From positions 57,512 to 121,511 of the forward strand of contig NZ_LMRW01000026.1 in the NCBI RefSeq assembly GCF_001428255.1: 64,000 nucleotides of DNA, in the 5' to 3' direction. The notes beneath the pieces were generated by a model. The model saw nothing but the letters and a program-made list of their open reading frames with translations. It was not told the DNA's origin and ran no database searches. This DNA comes from Agromyces sp. Soil535 (lineage in GTDB: Bacteria; Actinomycetota; Actinomycetes; Actinomycetales; Microbacteriaceae). This document shows positions 44,090 through 51,999 of this stretch, in pieces (positions within the stretch are counted from its first letter, which is position 1; each line of letters starts with the position of its first letter). Made by a program: the position numbers and the translations under genes.

Positions 44090-44449
44090 TCAGTCGAAGA
44101 GCTCGGAGAGCCAGCTCTCCCGCTTCTTCTTGCGGGGGTAGCCCTGGTCGCCGTAGCCGCGGTTGTCATGGCCGCGGTTGTCGTATCCGCGGCTGTCATA
44201 TCCGCGGTCGTCGTACGACTGCTGCCCGTAGGCGGGCGGCTGGCCGTACGCCGGAGCCTGGGGCGGTGAAGGAGCGGCGGGAGCCGCGGCGAGCTGCTGG
44301 ACACCGCCGTACTCGCGTGCACCCCGCTCGATGATCTTGTCGAGCTCGCCCCGATCGAGCCACACTCCGCGGCAGGTGGGGCAGTAGTCGATCTCGATGC
44401 CGCTGCGCTCGCTCATCACGAGCACGGTTCCGTCACTGGGGCGCTGCAT
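44090..44449 (-). CDS. TFIIB-type zinc-ribbon protein with Tyr/Gly-rich repeats
   Basis: This 119-residue protein begins MQRPSDGTVLVMSERSGIEI with GAAGGAGGAG upstream. The zf-TFIIB core is YCPTCRGVWLDRGELDKIIE at residues 21-40. Relatives normally start with a CP pair near residue 3, which together with this CxxC would bind zinc; here that position reads Arg, so half of the ligand set appears lost. The C-terminal part (about 60-110) has imperfect repeats such as YDDRGYDSRGYDNRGHDNRG followed by a basic PRKKKRESWLSELFD tail, suggesting a disordered nucleic-acid- or protein-binding region. Function unknown. Confidence 0.85.
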   Translation of the reverse strand: MQRPSDGTVLVMSERSGIEIDYCPTCRGVWLDRGELDKIIERGAREYGGVQQLAAAPAAPSPPQAPAYGQPPAYGQQSYDDRGYDSRGYDNRGHDNRGYGDQGYPRKKKRESWLSELFD

Positions 44450-44557
44450 CCGGGGCTCCTCCTTCAGGGTCTTCCGCGAGCCTACGGGAGCCGTCCTCTG
44501 AGCATGCTCGAAACCTCGTCGGTGCGGCGGCCGAAGTACTTCGTCCCCGAGGAAGGA

Positions 44558-44621
44558 GGTGCCGAAGTGCCGAAGTGCCGCAGTGCCGCAGTGCCGCAGT
44601 GCCGCAGTGCCGGGGTGCCGG
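44558..44621. repeat. Octanucleotide tandem repeat, eight copies
   Basis: Eight consecutive 8-bp units of the form GTGCCGNN: two GTGCCGAA, four GTGCCGCA, then GTGCCGGG and GTGCCGGA. The array lies 109 bp upstream of the zinc-ribbon gene start and behind the first cold-shock gene. Its copy number is likely variable between strains. Confidence 0.9.
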
Positions 44622-44737
44622 AGGGCCGCCGGAAAGCACGAAAGCGGACGCCGCGCCGCGCACCTCACGGGGAGGTGCGGGCTGCGGCATCCGCTCGTCG
44701 ACCGGCGGTGCGAGCCGCCGATCAGGTGTTGCGAGAA

Positions 44738-44944
44738 CTAACCGATGACGGTGATGTTCTCGGCCTGCAGGCCCTTGGGGCCGCGGGCGGTCTCGAATTC
44801 GACCTTCTGGTTCTCCTCGAGCGAGCGGTAGCCGCCCGACGCGATCGCGCTGAAGTGCGCGAAGACGTCGGCGGTGCCGTCGTCGGGAGCGATGAAGCCG
44901 AAGCCCTTGTCGGCGTTGAACCACTTGACGGTTCCGGTTGCCAT
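44738..44944 (-). CDS. Cold-shock-domain RNA chaperone, copy 1
   Basis: This 68-residue CspA-type protein binds single-stranded RNA or DNA and melts secondary structure. RNP1 [10 protein letters not shown] is at 15-24 and RNP2 VFAHFSAI at 29-36, in the usual five-strand OB fold. I chose the inner ATG ([14 protein letters not shown]) because GAAGGA is 8 bases from it and nearly touches the outer ATG. A consensus -35 TTGACA lies at 45067-45072 on the minus strand, but I see no clear -10, and the leader would be over 90 bases. A second, nearly identical copy is at 47295-47498. Confidence 0.95.
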   Translation of the reverse strand: MATGTVKWFNADKGFGFIAPDDGTADVFAHFSAIASGGYRSLEENQKVEFETARGPKGLQAENITVIG

Positions 44945-45083
44945 GTTCATTTCCTTCTGTAAAGCCGAGCCGCCGTAGCGGCTGCGACGTGCACGACCTC
45001 AGGCCGTGCGGGGTTCCGACGGCGACGTCCGCCGACGGAAGCATGTGGTGCGAACCCAGTCGCACATGTCAAGTGCATGTCGA

Positions 45084-46265
45084 TCAGACCCGGCGGAATT
45101 GGTTCACCATCGGGCAGTCGAACGGGTCGCGCGCGGAGAGCCCGACGCGATTGAGGTACCGGATGACGATGCCGTACGACTGCACGAGCGTGGTCTCGGT
45201 GTAGGGCACGTCGAGGGTGGCGCAGTACTCGCGCACGATCTCGCGGGCCTTCGCCAAGTGCGGGCGCGGCATGTTGGGGAACAGGTGGTGCTCGACCTGG
45301 TAATTGAGTCCGCCGAGCAGCGCACTCGCCCAGACGCCTCCCGAGACGTTGCGCGAGGTGAGCACCTGCTTCGAGAAGAAGTCGAGCTTCGCGTCGGCCG
45401 GGATGATCGGCATGCCCTTGTGGTTCGGCGCGAACGACGCACCCATGTACACCCCGAAGACCGCGAGCTGCACGCCGATGAATGCGAATGCCATGCCGAG
45501 CGGCAGCACCCAGAAGATCGCGCCGAAGTACACGGCGAATCGCGCGGCGATGAGGCTCAGCTCGATCCAGCGACCCTTCACGGGTCCGCGCTCGAAGAGC
45601 GTGCTGATCGAGCGGTAGTGCAGGTTCACGCCCTCGAGCGTGAGCAGCGGGAAGAACAGGTAGCCCTGCTTGCGGGTGATGAGCGCCATGAGGCCGCGTT
45701 GCTTCTCGGCATCCGCCTCGATGAACGAGATCGTGTCGAAGTCGATGTCGGGGTCCTTGCCGACCTTGTTCGGGTTGGCATGGTGCCTCGTGTGCTTCGT
45801 CATCCACCACGAGTAGCTGATGCCGACCAAGCCCGCGGCGATGGCACGCCCGATCCGGTCGTTGGCGGGGCCCGACTCGAGCACCTGCCGGTGCGACGCC
45901 TCGTGCGCGAGGAACGCGAACTGCGTGAAGATGAGGCCGAGCGCGCCCGCCATCAGCAGCTGGAACCACGAGTCGCCGAGCAGGATGAATCCCGTGATCG
46001 CGCCGCCGAGGGCGAGGGTCAGGACGGTGACGAGGCCGAGGTAGAACCAGCGCGTGCGGTTCAGAAGGCCCGATTCGCGAACGACGCGGGAGAGGGCGGT
46101 AAAGCTGCGTGTGATGTCTGCGGCACCGGTGCGGGGCTTCGTCGCCCGGATCGCACCGAGGGATTCGGTGTGTGAGATGTCTTCGTCCCAGCTGGTCGTC
46201 GACTTCCCAGCCGGGGATCGCGGGTAAACCACCCGCTGCAGATGCTCGAACGCTATGGCCTGCAC
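45084..46265 (-). CDS. Membrane fatty acid desaturase
   Basis: This protein of up to 393 residues is an acyl-lipid or acyl-CoA desaturase with a di-iron centre held by three histidine boxes: FLAHEASHRQ, KHTRHHANPN and NYQVEHHLFPNMP. About four helices lie in pairs between them. The closing segment is TLVQSYGIVIRYLNRVGL. The front-end-like QxxHH third box is present but no cytochrome b5 domain is fused, so a separate electron donor is needed. The start is uncertain: GTG at 46265 lacks an SD, and conserved sequence begins near SLGAIRATKP about 35 residues later. Adjacent cold-shock genes suggest membrane adjustment at low temperature. Confidence 0.88.
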   Translation of the reverse strand: MQAIAFEHLQRVVYPRSPAGKSTTSWDEDISHTESLGAIRATKPRTGAADITRSFTALSRVVRESGLLNRTRWFYLGLVTVLTLALGGAITGFILLGDSWFQLLMAGALGLIFTQFAFLAHEASHRQVLESGPANDRIGRAIAAGLVGISYSWWMTKHTRHHANPNKVGKDPDIDFDTISFIEADAEKQRGLMALITRKQGYLFFPLLTLEGVNLHYRSISTLFERGPVKGRWIELSLIAARFAVYFGAIFWVLPLGMAFAFIGVQLAVFGVYMGASFAPNHKGMPIIPADAKLDFFSKQVLTSRNVSGGVWASALLGGLNYQVEHHLFPNMPRPHLAKAREIVREYCATLDVPYTETTLVQSYGIVIRYLNRVGLSARDPFDCPMVNQFRRV

Positions 46266-46364
46266 ATGGGAACGGGCTGGGAGACACGCCGGATTTCCCG
46301 GCGTGTCGCGCGGAAGACGAGACTACCCCGGCGCCTGCCGTTCATCCGGTGCAAGACTTGTCCA

Positions 46365-47237
46365 ATGCGCATCGCCGTCACCGGAGGCTCCGGCAAGTTG
46401 GGCCGCACCGTCGTCCGCACGCTCCGCGAGGAGGGCCACGAGGTCGTGAACCTCGACCAGCAGGGGGAACGATCCGCGGTCACCCGCGTCGACCTCACCG
46501 ACTTCGGCCAGGTCGTCGACGCGATCGCCGGGGTCGACGACCGACACGACGGCGTCGACGCGATCGTGCACCTGGGGGCGATCCCCGCCCCCGGCATCCT
46601 GAGCGACGTCGCGACCTTCCACAACAACATGCTCTCGACGTTCAACGTCTTCCAGGCGGCCCGCCGCCTGGGCATCACCCGCATCGTCTACGCGTCGAGC
46701 GAGACCGTGCTCGGCCTCCCCTTCGACGTGCCCCCGCCGTACATCCCCGTCGACGAGGAGTATGCGGCGCGCCCCGAGAGCACGTACTCGCTCGTGAAGC
46801 ACCTCGAGGAGACGATGGCGATCGAGCTCGTGCGCTGGAATCCCGAGCTCTCGATCACTGCATTGCGGTTCTCGAACGTCATGGATCCCGCGGACTACGA
46901 GGCGTTCCCCTCGTTCGACGCCGATGCGACCCTGCGCAAGTGGAACCTCTGGGGCTACATCGACGCCCGCGACGGCGCACAGGCGGTGAGCCGTGCGCTC
47001 GCCAACGCGGGGCCCGGCTTCGATCGCTTCATCATCGCGGCCGCCGACACGGTCATGTCGCGTCCCAACGCCGAGCTCGTCGCCGAGGTGTTCCCGGATG
47101 TCCCGGTGCGCGGCGACCTCGGCGTCAACGACACGCTGCTCTCCATCGACAAGGCACGTCGACTGCTCGGATACGAGCCACGCCACTCGTGGCGTGACGA
47201 GGTGACGGATGCCGCGGCATCCGTACGCCCGAGCTGA
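46365..47237 (+). CDS. NAD-dependent epimerase/dehydratase (extended SDR)
   Basis: This 290-residue protein begins MRIAVTGGSGKLGRTVVRTL, with the Rossmann motif TGGSGKLG at residues 6-13. The catalytic Ser and Tyr-x-x-x-Lys are in YASSETVLGLP and STYSLVKHLEE. It resembles sugar-nucleotide or uronate dehydrogenases of the extended SDR class. AAGACT ends 6 bases before the ATG, so the mRNA is probably leaderless; a longer in-frame start would overlap the divergent desaturase gene. A hairpin terminator follows. Confidence 0.9.
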   Translation: MRIAVTGGSGKLGRTVVRTLREEGHEVVNLDQQGERSAVTRVDLTDFGQVVDAIAGVDDRHDGVDAIVHLGAIPAPGILSDVATFHNNMLSTFNVFQAARRLGITRIVYASSETVLGLPFDVPPPYIPVDEEYAARPESTYSLVKHLEETMAIELVRWNPELSITALRFSNVMDPADYEAFPSFDADATLRKWNLWGYIDARDGAQAVSRALANAGPGFDRFIIAAADTVMSRPNAELVAEVFPDVPVRGDLGVNDTLLSIDKARRLLGYEPRHSWRDEVTDAAASVRPS

Positions 47238-47240
47238 CGA

Positions 47241-47276
47241 CGAACGCCCCCGCAGCAACTGCTGTGGAGGCGTTCG
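47241..47276. terminator. Hairpin between epimerase and second cold-shock gene
   Basis: CGAACGCC (47241-47248) and GGCGTTCG (47269-47276) enclose an inner CAGCA/TGCTG stem. It can serve both convergent genes. Confidence 0.8.
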
Positions 47277-47294
47277 CCTGGTGAGAGCCGAGAC

Positions 47295-47498
47295 CTAGAG
47301 GCCGCGGATGTTCTCCGCCTGCAGGCCCTTCGGGCCCTGCGCGACCTCGAACTCGACCTTCTGACCCTCTTCGAGCGAGCGGTAGCCGCTGCCCGTGATG
47401 GCGCTGAAGTGTGCGAAGACGTCGGCGCTGCCGTCGTCGGGAGCGATGAAGCCGAAGCCCTTTTCGGCGTTGAACCACTTGACGGTTCCGGTTGCCAT
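47295..47498 (-). CDS. Cold-shock-domain RNA chaperone, copy 2
   Basis: This 67-residue CspA-type protein has RNP1 [10 protein letters not shown] and RNP2 VFAHFSAI identical to copy 1, and about 80 percent of the rest is shared. Differences are concentrated in the loop [20 protein letters not shown] and the last residues NIRGL in place of NITVIG. AGAAGGACAGCAGT precedes the ATG. Like other csp genes it may have a long leader within the 410-bp space upstream. The two copies lie about 2.4 kb apart, so a local duplication is likely. Confidence 0.95.
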   Translation of the reverse strand: MATGTVKWFNAEKGFGFIAPDDGSADVFAHFSAITGSGYRSLEEGQKVEFEVAQGPKGLQAENIRGL

Positions 47499-47908
47499 AC
47501 TGCTGTCCTTCTGTCGTATGGGCCGCTGAATGCGTGCCCGATGCGATCACGGTCGATCGCGGCGTCGACGACACGGTGCCGTCGATGCGATGGGGCGAGG
47601 GGCGGGTGTGCGCTCAGGCATCCGCCGTCTCGTATCGGGTCATGCCACGCGGATCGGTCCGCCTCCGGGCAATCAGGTGGAGGCACGGGCGAGCGCCCGC
47701 TTGATGGAGGAATCGTTGAACTTACCCTAGCCGGTTGCGCGCGGCAACACACCCCTTCGGGATCGGATCGTGACATGGGATGACGTCCACTCGGCGTCGC
47801 CGAGGTCGCCGGGGAGCCCGATGGACGGTCGGGCCTCCGATCCGGACGATCGGCGGACATGCGGCAATGTGCCAGCACGCTCATAGGAAAACAGTGGAGA
47901 ATCGGGGA
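47499..47908. other. 410-bp intergenic region between csp copy 2 and the VanZ gene
   Basis: No convincing gene is present. On the minus strand a TAGGGT -10-like box (near 47726) would give copy 2 a leader of about 230 bases. Toward the plus-strand VanZ gene there is a CCGAT/ATCGG dyad. I see no other clear element. Confidence 0.5.
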
Positions 47909-48469
47909 ATGAACCGCCGCCCCCTGCGATTCGTCGCCCTCGCCTATACAGCCGTCGTGCTGTGGGTGACGGTCGGCCCTGCGCCGTGGCGCACGACCGG
48001 CAACCAGCTCGTGGGCGGCATCCTGAACCCCGATGCGTGGACGGCACCCGTCACCTGGACCACCGGGTATCTCTCGGAGATGGCGTTCAACGTCGCGCTC
48101 TTCATCCCCGTGGGGCTGCTCGCAGCGCTGCTCATCCCACGGCGACGTTGGCCGCTCGCCCTGCTCGCCGGCTTCGCGTTCACCACGCTGATCGAACTCG
48201 TGCAGGTGCCGGAGCCCGACCGCATCTCCGACCCACGCGACCTCGTGATGAACACGAGCGGCGCGGTGCTCGGCGTCGTGCTCGTGCTCGCCGCGCGCCT
48301 GGTGCGTCGCTCGGTCGCCGTCGCCGCGGTCATGCCGATCGATGCGGCGGATGCCGCCGCGGTGCGCCGCGAGCCGCCGTTCACCGGGCACGACGACGCG
48401 CTCGTCGGCGCACACGCGTCAGGCGCCCACGACCCCGTCGCGACCGGCGCGGCCGACCGCGCCGCCTGA
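47909..48469 (+). CDS. VanZ-family membrane protein
   Basis: This 186-residue protein begins MNRRPLRFVALAYTAVVLWV. It has four predicted helices and the VanZ-like pattern EMAFNVALFIPVGLLAALL and TTLIELVQVPEPDRISDPRD, LVMNTSGAVLGVVLVLAARL. In enterococci VanZ lowers teicoplanin binding, but most homologues have unknown envelope roles. The tail of about 60 residues after the last helix is Ala/Asp/His-rich and not conserved. GGAGA/GGGGA precedes the ATG. It is followed 36 bp later by the TauE-type gene. Confidence 0.9.
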   Translation: MNRRPLRFVALAYTAVVLWVTVGPAPWRTTGNQLVGGILNPDAWTAPVTWTTGYLSEMAFNVALFIPVGLLAALLIPRRRWPLALLAGFAFTTLIELVQVPEPDRISDPRDLVMNTSGAVLGVVLVLAARLVRRSVAVAAVMPIDAADAAAVRREPPFTGHDDALVGAHASGAHDPVATGAADRAA

Positions 48470-48493
48470 CCGCGGCCTCGCCCCGGGCGCCGG

Positions 48494-48499
48494 TACAGT
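48494..48499 (+). promoter_or_regulatory. Leaderless -10 box of the TauE-type gene
   Basis: TACAGT ends exactly 6 bases before the GTG start at 48506, which has no SD. Confidence 0.7.
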
Positions 48500-48505
48500 G
48501 GGCGG

Positions 48506-49318
48506 GTGACCACCCCCGACGCGCCCACTGCTCCGGCGCGCCTGCCGTGGGTGCGCCTCGCGCTCGTCGGCGCGGCCGGAGGACTGCTGTCCGGGGCGTT
48601 CGGCGTGGGCGGCGGCATCCTCATGGTCCCGCTCCTCATCGTGTTCGCGAACATGGACCAGCGCCGTGCGTCCGCCACGTCACTCGCCGCCATCGTGCCG
48701 GCCGCCATCGCCGGCTCCCTGACGTACTTCGCGAACGGCCAGATCGACCTGCTCGCGGCGCTCATCGTGGCGGTCGGCGGCATCATCGGCTCGTGGATCG
48801 GGTCGTGGCTCCTGCGCCGGCTGTCGCTCGGGTGGCTGCGATGGCTGTTCATCGCGCTGCTCATCGCGGTCGCGGTGCGCCTGGTGCTCGTCGCACCCGT
48901 GCGCGCCGACGGCCTCCTCGAGCTCGACGCGCTGCCGATCCTCGGCATGATCGCCCTCGGCGTGGTCATCGGCATCGCGTCGGGCCTGTTCGGCATCGGC
49001 GGCGGCGTCATCATGGTGCCCGCGTTCATCGCCCTGTTCGGCATGAGCGACCTCGTCGCGAAGGGCACGTCGCTCGCGGTGATGATCCCGACCGCGGTGA
49101 GCGGCACGGTGGCGAACACGCGTGCCGGCATGGTCGACCTGCGCGTCGCCCTCGTGGTGGGGCTCGCCGCGACCGTCGCGTCCTTCGGCGGCGTGGCCAT
49201 CGCGTTCCTGCTCTCGCCCGAGTGGTCGGCGTGGCTGTTCGCAGCGCTCATGGTGGTCGCGGCGGTGCAACTCGCGATTCGCGCCATCCGGCTCCAGAGG
49301 AAGGAGAGGGCGGCGTGA
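48506..49318 (+). CDS. TauE/SafE-family transporter
   Basis: This 270-residue membrane protein has eight helices in two halves, each with the glycine-rich hallmark: GAFGVGGGILMVPLL near 30-44 and GLFGIGGGVIMVPAF near 160-174. Members export or import sulfonates, sulfite or other organic sulfur anions. It starts at a GTG 6 bases after TACAGT, so it is probably leaderless. The following DUF2510 gene overlaps its stop by four bases (GTGA). The substrate is unknown. Confidence 0.92.
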   Translation: MTTPDAPTAPARLPWVRLALVGAAGGLLSGAFGVGGGILMVPLLIVFANMDQRRASATSLAAIVPAAIAGSLTYFANGQIDLLAALIVAVGGIIGSWIGSWLLRRLSLGWLRWLFIALLIAVAVRLVLVAPVRADGLLELDALPILGMIALGVVIGIASGLFGIGGGVIMVPAFIALFGMSDLVAKGTSLAVMIPTAVSGTVANTRAGMVDLRVALVVGLAATVASFGGVAIAFLLSPEWSAWLFAALMVVAAVQLAIRAIRLQRKERAA

Positions 49319-49707
49319 CGTCAGAGCGCGCCCGGGTCGCGGGCTGGTACGACGACGAGGTGGATGCCGCGCTGCTCCGCTACTGGGACGGCGTGAAGTG
49401 GAGCCCGCACACCGCCCCGAGGCCCACAGATGCCGAGGACGCCGAGGACGCCGTCGACGAGGTCGACGAGTCGACCCGGGTGCGCACTTCTGAGGAGGAC
49501 AACACCGTGCAAGTGCAGGAGGAGCACACCACGGTGCCGCTGCCGCCGGAGGACGCGGGCCACGCGGCATCCGCTGGGTTCTCGAACGAGCGGAAGCGCC
49601 TCGTGTGGATCATCGGGGGCGCCGTCGTCGCCCTCGCCCTCGTCTCAGGCGCCGTCGTGCTCGTGTGGAGCGCGGTGTCGAACCTCGCGGCGCTCATGCT
49701 GCGCTGA
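49315..49707 (+). CDS. DUF2510 domain protein with one C-terminal helix
   Basis: This 130-residue protein begins with DUF2510, VAGWYDDEVDAALLRYWDGVKW at about 8-29, a short motif found at the N-terminus of many actinobacterial membrane proteins. An acidic linker (DAEDAEDAVDEVDEST) follows, then one membrane helix near 100-122. GTG overlaps the TauE-type stop and AGGAAGGAG lies upstream. DUF2510 may bind lipid or protein partners, but its role is not established. Co-translation suggests it accompanies the transporter. Confidence 0.85.
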   Translation: MTSERARVAGWYDDEVDAALLRYWDGVKWSPHTAPRPTDAEDAEDAVDEVDESTRVRTSEEDNTVQVQEEHTTVPLPPEDAGHAASAGFSNERKRLVWIIGGAVVALALVSGAVVLVWSAVSNLAALMLR

Positions 49708-49738
49708 CCACTCGTCGACGGGCGGGCGTCGGCCTCAG

Positions 49739-51163
49739 TCAGGGGACGCACCAGTCGGAGAATCCCCCGGGGGTGCTCATCACGGTGCGGCCGGTCGCGA
49801 TCTCGACGATCGAGGTCGTCGTCTCGGTGTACCCGGGATTCGCGGAGTACCCGTCGGGGCGGCCGCTCTCCGCCGACACCGCGACCGCGGCGTACCGGCC
49901 GTTCGGCGAGACGCAGTACTCCCGGATCAGGCTGGTCTCGAGCGCGGGCGCGAACACCTGGCTGAGCTCGCCGGCACCGCCGACCTCGGCGAGCAGTGAG
50001 CTTCGCACGGTGTGGCCGCCCTCGACGTTCGCCGCGATGAGGGTGATGAGATACCGCGACGTGTCGTCGAGCACGGTCACGTGGCCTGGGTACACGTTGT
50101 CGGCGAGGTTCGCCGGGGCGAGCTCGAGCGTGGTCGTGGTGCCGTCCGCGAGGTCGATGAGCGCACCGCGATCGGGATCGGCGATCACCAGCCGGGTGGT
50201 GCCGGGAACGAACCCCCGGATCTCGGTGTGCGCCCCTAGCGGCGTCATGGGCTGGGTTCCCAGCACGTCGACCAGGAACAGCACTCCGTCGAAGTCCTGC
50301 ACGATCATCGACGTCGTGCCCGGCACGAACACCCAGCTCGACACGCGCAGCGGAGTGCCGTCGAGGCCGAGCACCGGTGTCGGATCCGCCGGCGCCGCGC
50401 CCGAGAGGTCCATCGTCATCAGGGTCGCCTCGTACTGCTTCACGCCGTCGCGTGCGGGCGTGTCGAGGACGAAGCCGATGAGCGGGTTCGTCGTCGATGC
50501 GGCGAGGTCGCGGATCGAAGCCTCATCCGGGAGGCCGACGTCGACCGGCTGCGCCTGGCCGCCCTTCGAGAGCAGCAGGTCGTTCCGGTCCTCGTCGTCG
50601 ACCGTCGCGACCGCGACGATGTCGCCCACCCGGGCGAACTCCTGGATGCGCGGCGCGGCGATCACCGCCTCGGGCTCGGGATCCGCGAGCGAGGAACGCT
50701 GGACGACGTCGTCCTCGCCGCGATCGCTGCGCCGGAGGAGCGTCCACACCTCCTCGTCGGGGGTCCGGAAGCGGTACTCGAGCGTGCCCGCCGTCGGGGC
50801 GGCACCGACGACGCCCGGCACGCGCACCGTGTACTCCGTGGCGTAGTCGAGGGGCTCGTCGAACGTGACGACGACCGCACGTTCGCCCGCATGAGCGGAG
50901 GCGGTGGCGGACGCCGCCGGCTCGACCTCCACGTCGCCCTCATCGAGCGACGACACGGCCTGGTCGAGGGTGAGCGTGAGCTGCTGGCCGACGAGCCGGG
51001 TGGCGGTCCTTGCGTCGATCTCGCCGTCCACCACCCGCGGACCCTGGAACGCGCCGACGAGCGCGAAGCCGACTGCGATCGTCGCGAGCACGACGATCGT
51101 GCCCACGAACCGACGCCGGAACACGCCACGTCGACGGTCGGTGCGTCGCGCGTCAGAAGACAT
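49739..51163 (-). CDS. Membrane-anchored exported protein with beta-propeller-like domain
   Basis: This 474-residue protein begins MSSDARRTDRRRGVFRRRFV, then one helix (GTIVVLATIAVGFALVGAF) near 20-40 that anchors it. An Ig-like region follows (about 45-140, LTLTLDQAVSSLDEGDVEVE to VRVPGVVGAAPTAGTLEYRF), as in bacterial big-domain proteins. A repetitive beta-rich region (about 150-470) resembles a propeller, ending TPGGFSDWCVP. It overlaps the TIGR03943-type gene by 11 bp, so it is the last gene of a three-gene operon. I know no function; an envelope sensor or scaffold for the metal-linked pair is possible. Confidence 0.75.
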   Translation of the reverse strand: MSSDARRTDRRRGVFRRRFVGTIVVLATIAVGFALVGAFQGPRVVDGEIDARTATRLVGQQLTLTLDQAVSSLDEGDVEVEPAASATASAHAGERAVVVTFDEPLDYATEYTVRVPGVVGAAPTAGTLEYRFRTPDEEVWTLLRRSDRGEDDVVQRSSLADPEPEAVIAAPRIQEFARVGDIVAVATVDDEDRNDLLLSKGGQAQPVDVGLPDEASIRDLAASTTNPLIGFVLDTPARDGVKQYEATLMTMDLSGAAPADPTPVLGLDGTPLRVSSWVFVPGTTSMIVQDFDGVLFLVDVLGTQPMTPLGAHTEIRGFVPGTTRLVIADPDRGALIDLADGTTTTLELAPANLADNVYPGHVTVLDDTSRYLITLIAANVEGGHTVRSSLLAEVGGAGELSQVFAPALETSLIREYCVSPNGRYAAVAVSAESGRPDGYSANPGYTETTTSIVEIATGRTVMSTPGGFSDWCVP

Positions 51164-51992
51164 ACGGCTGGGCGGGCTGGTCGGTGGGAGCGAGATCGGC
51201 GGGCTCGAGCAGCAGCGGCTCGGCGCTCGACGAGCCCGGATTCGGCTGGAACGCGCCTGACGCCGTGACCCATTGGTCGGGGTCGAAGCGGTCATCCCAT
51301 CCGGGTAGGTAGACGGGCACGCCGACGGGCTGGGCGTCAACGGCACAGCAGGTCACCACGAAGCGCGAGACGTAGAACACGTTCTCGGGGTCATCCGGCG
51401 AGGCGGTGACGAACCCGGTGACCTCGATCGTCTTGCCGGAGAAGTACCCGGCATCGGGGTTCTGCCGGAGCAGCAGCGCCCAGTCCTTGACCGTGAACTG
51501 CGAGGTGTCGCCGCCGACGAGCGTCGGCGCGTCGGCGCTCGCCAGGGTCGTCCCGCCGCTGTTGATCGCGCGCTGCGTCGCCGTCGCCGAGGTCAGCGTG
51601 GCGGGCGGGAGCACGAGCAGCGCCACCGTCGCGCCCACGACGATCGCGCCTGCGAGCACGGCGCGCACAGTGTCGGCGCGGCGGCTCGGCACCGGCGAAA
51701 GGTCCGCCTCGGCGCCGTCATCGCCGTGGCCACCGTGATCGTGCCCGTCGTGCCCGTCGTGCCCGTCGTGCCCGTCGTGCCCGTCGTGCCCGTCGTTCTG
51801 GTCTGCGTCGTCGTTTCCGACGGGCGTCATGGCGAAGGCCGCGATCACGAGCACCGCCGCGATGAGCGCCATGACCACCGTGAACACGGCGTAGCGCGGG
51901 TGGATGTACAGTCCGAGCCGGTCGGTCAGAGCGAGCCAGACCGTCGCGACGATGCCGATGAGTGCCAGGACGATGCCCTGCCACCGTGCCAT
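51153..51992 (-). CDS. TIGR03943-type (YcgQ-like) membrane protein with His-rich linker
   Basis: This 279-residue protein has two N-terminal helices (about 5-50), a histidine-rich linker of six HDG-type triplets, a third helix near 105-125, and an extracytoplasmic domain. That domain has SGKTIEVTGFV, VSRFVVTCCAVDAQPVGVPV and a Trp-Val pair as in TIGR03943 proteins. I chose the ATG at 51992; a TTG at 52007 would overlap the DUF318 gene. It is co-transcribed with the DUF318 permease, a pairing (YcgR/YcgQ) found near zinc or other metal genes. The linker suggests metal binding. Function is inferred. Confidence 0.82.
   Translation of the reverse strand: MARWQGIVLALIGIVATVWLALTDRLGLYIHPRYAVFTVVMALIAAVLVIAAFAMTPVGNDDADQNDGHDGHDGHDGHDGHDGHDHGGHGDDGAEADLSPVPSRRADTVRAVLAGAIVVGATVALLVLPPATLTSATATQRAINSGGTTLASADAPTLVGGDTSQFTVKDWALLLRQNPDAGYFSGKTIEVTGFVTASPDDPENVFYVSRFVVTCCAVDAQPVGVPVYLPGWDDRFDPDQWVTASGAFQPNPGSSSAEPLLLEPADLAPTDQPAQPYVF
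51739..51792. repeat. In-frame 9-bp tandem repeat, six copies (HDG coding)
   Basis: TCGTGCCCG repeats six times without a mismatch and codes on the minus strand for His-Asp-Gly triplets. A 9-bp unit keeps the frame, so copy number can change without breaking the protein. Confidence 0.95.
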
Positions 51993-51999
51993 GAGGCGC

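Noticed and set aside
44558..44621. N-terminal extension of the zinc-ribbon protein through the 8-bp repeats
   Set aside because: The frame gives RHCGTAAL repeats unlike any relative, and a strong SD stands before the inner ATG at 44449.
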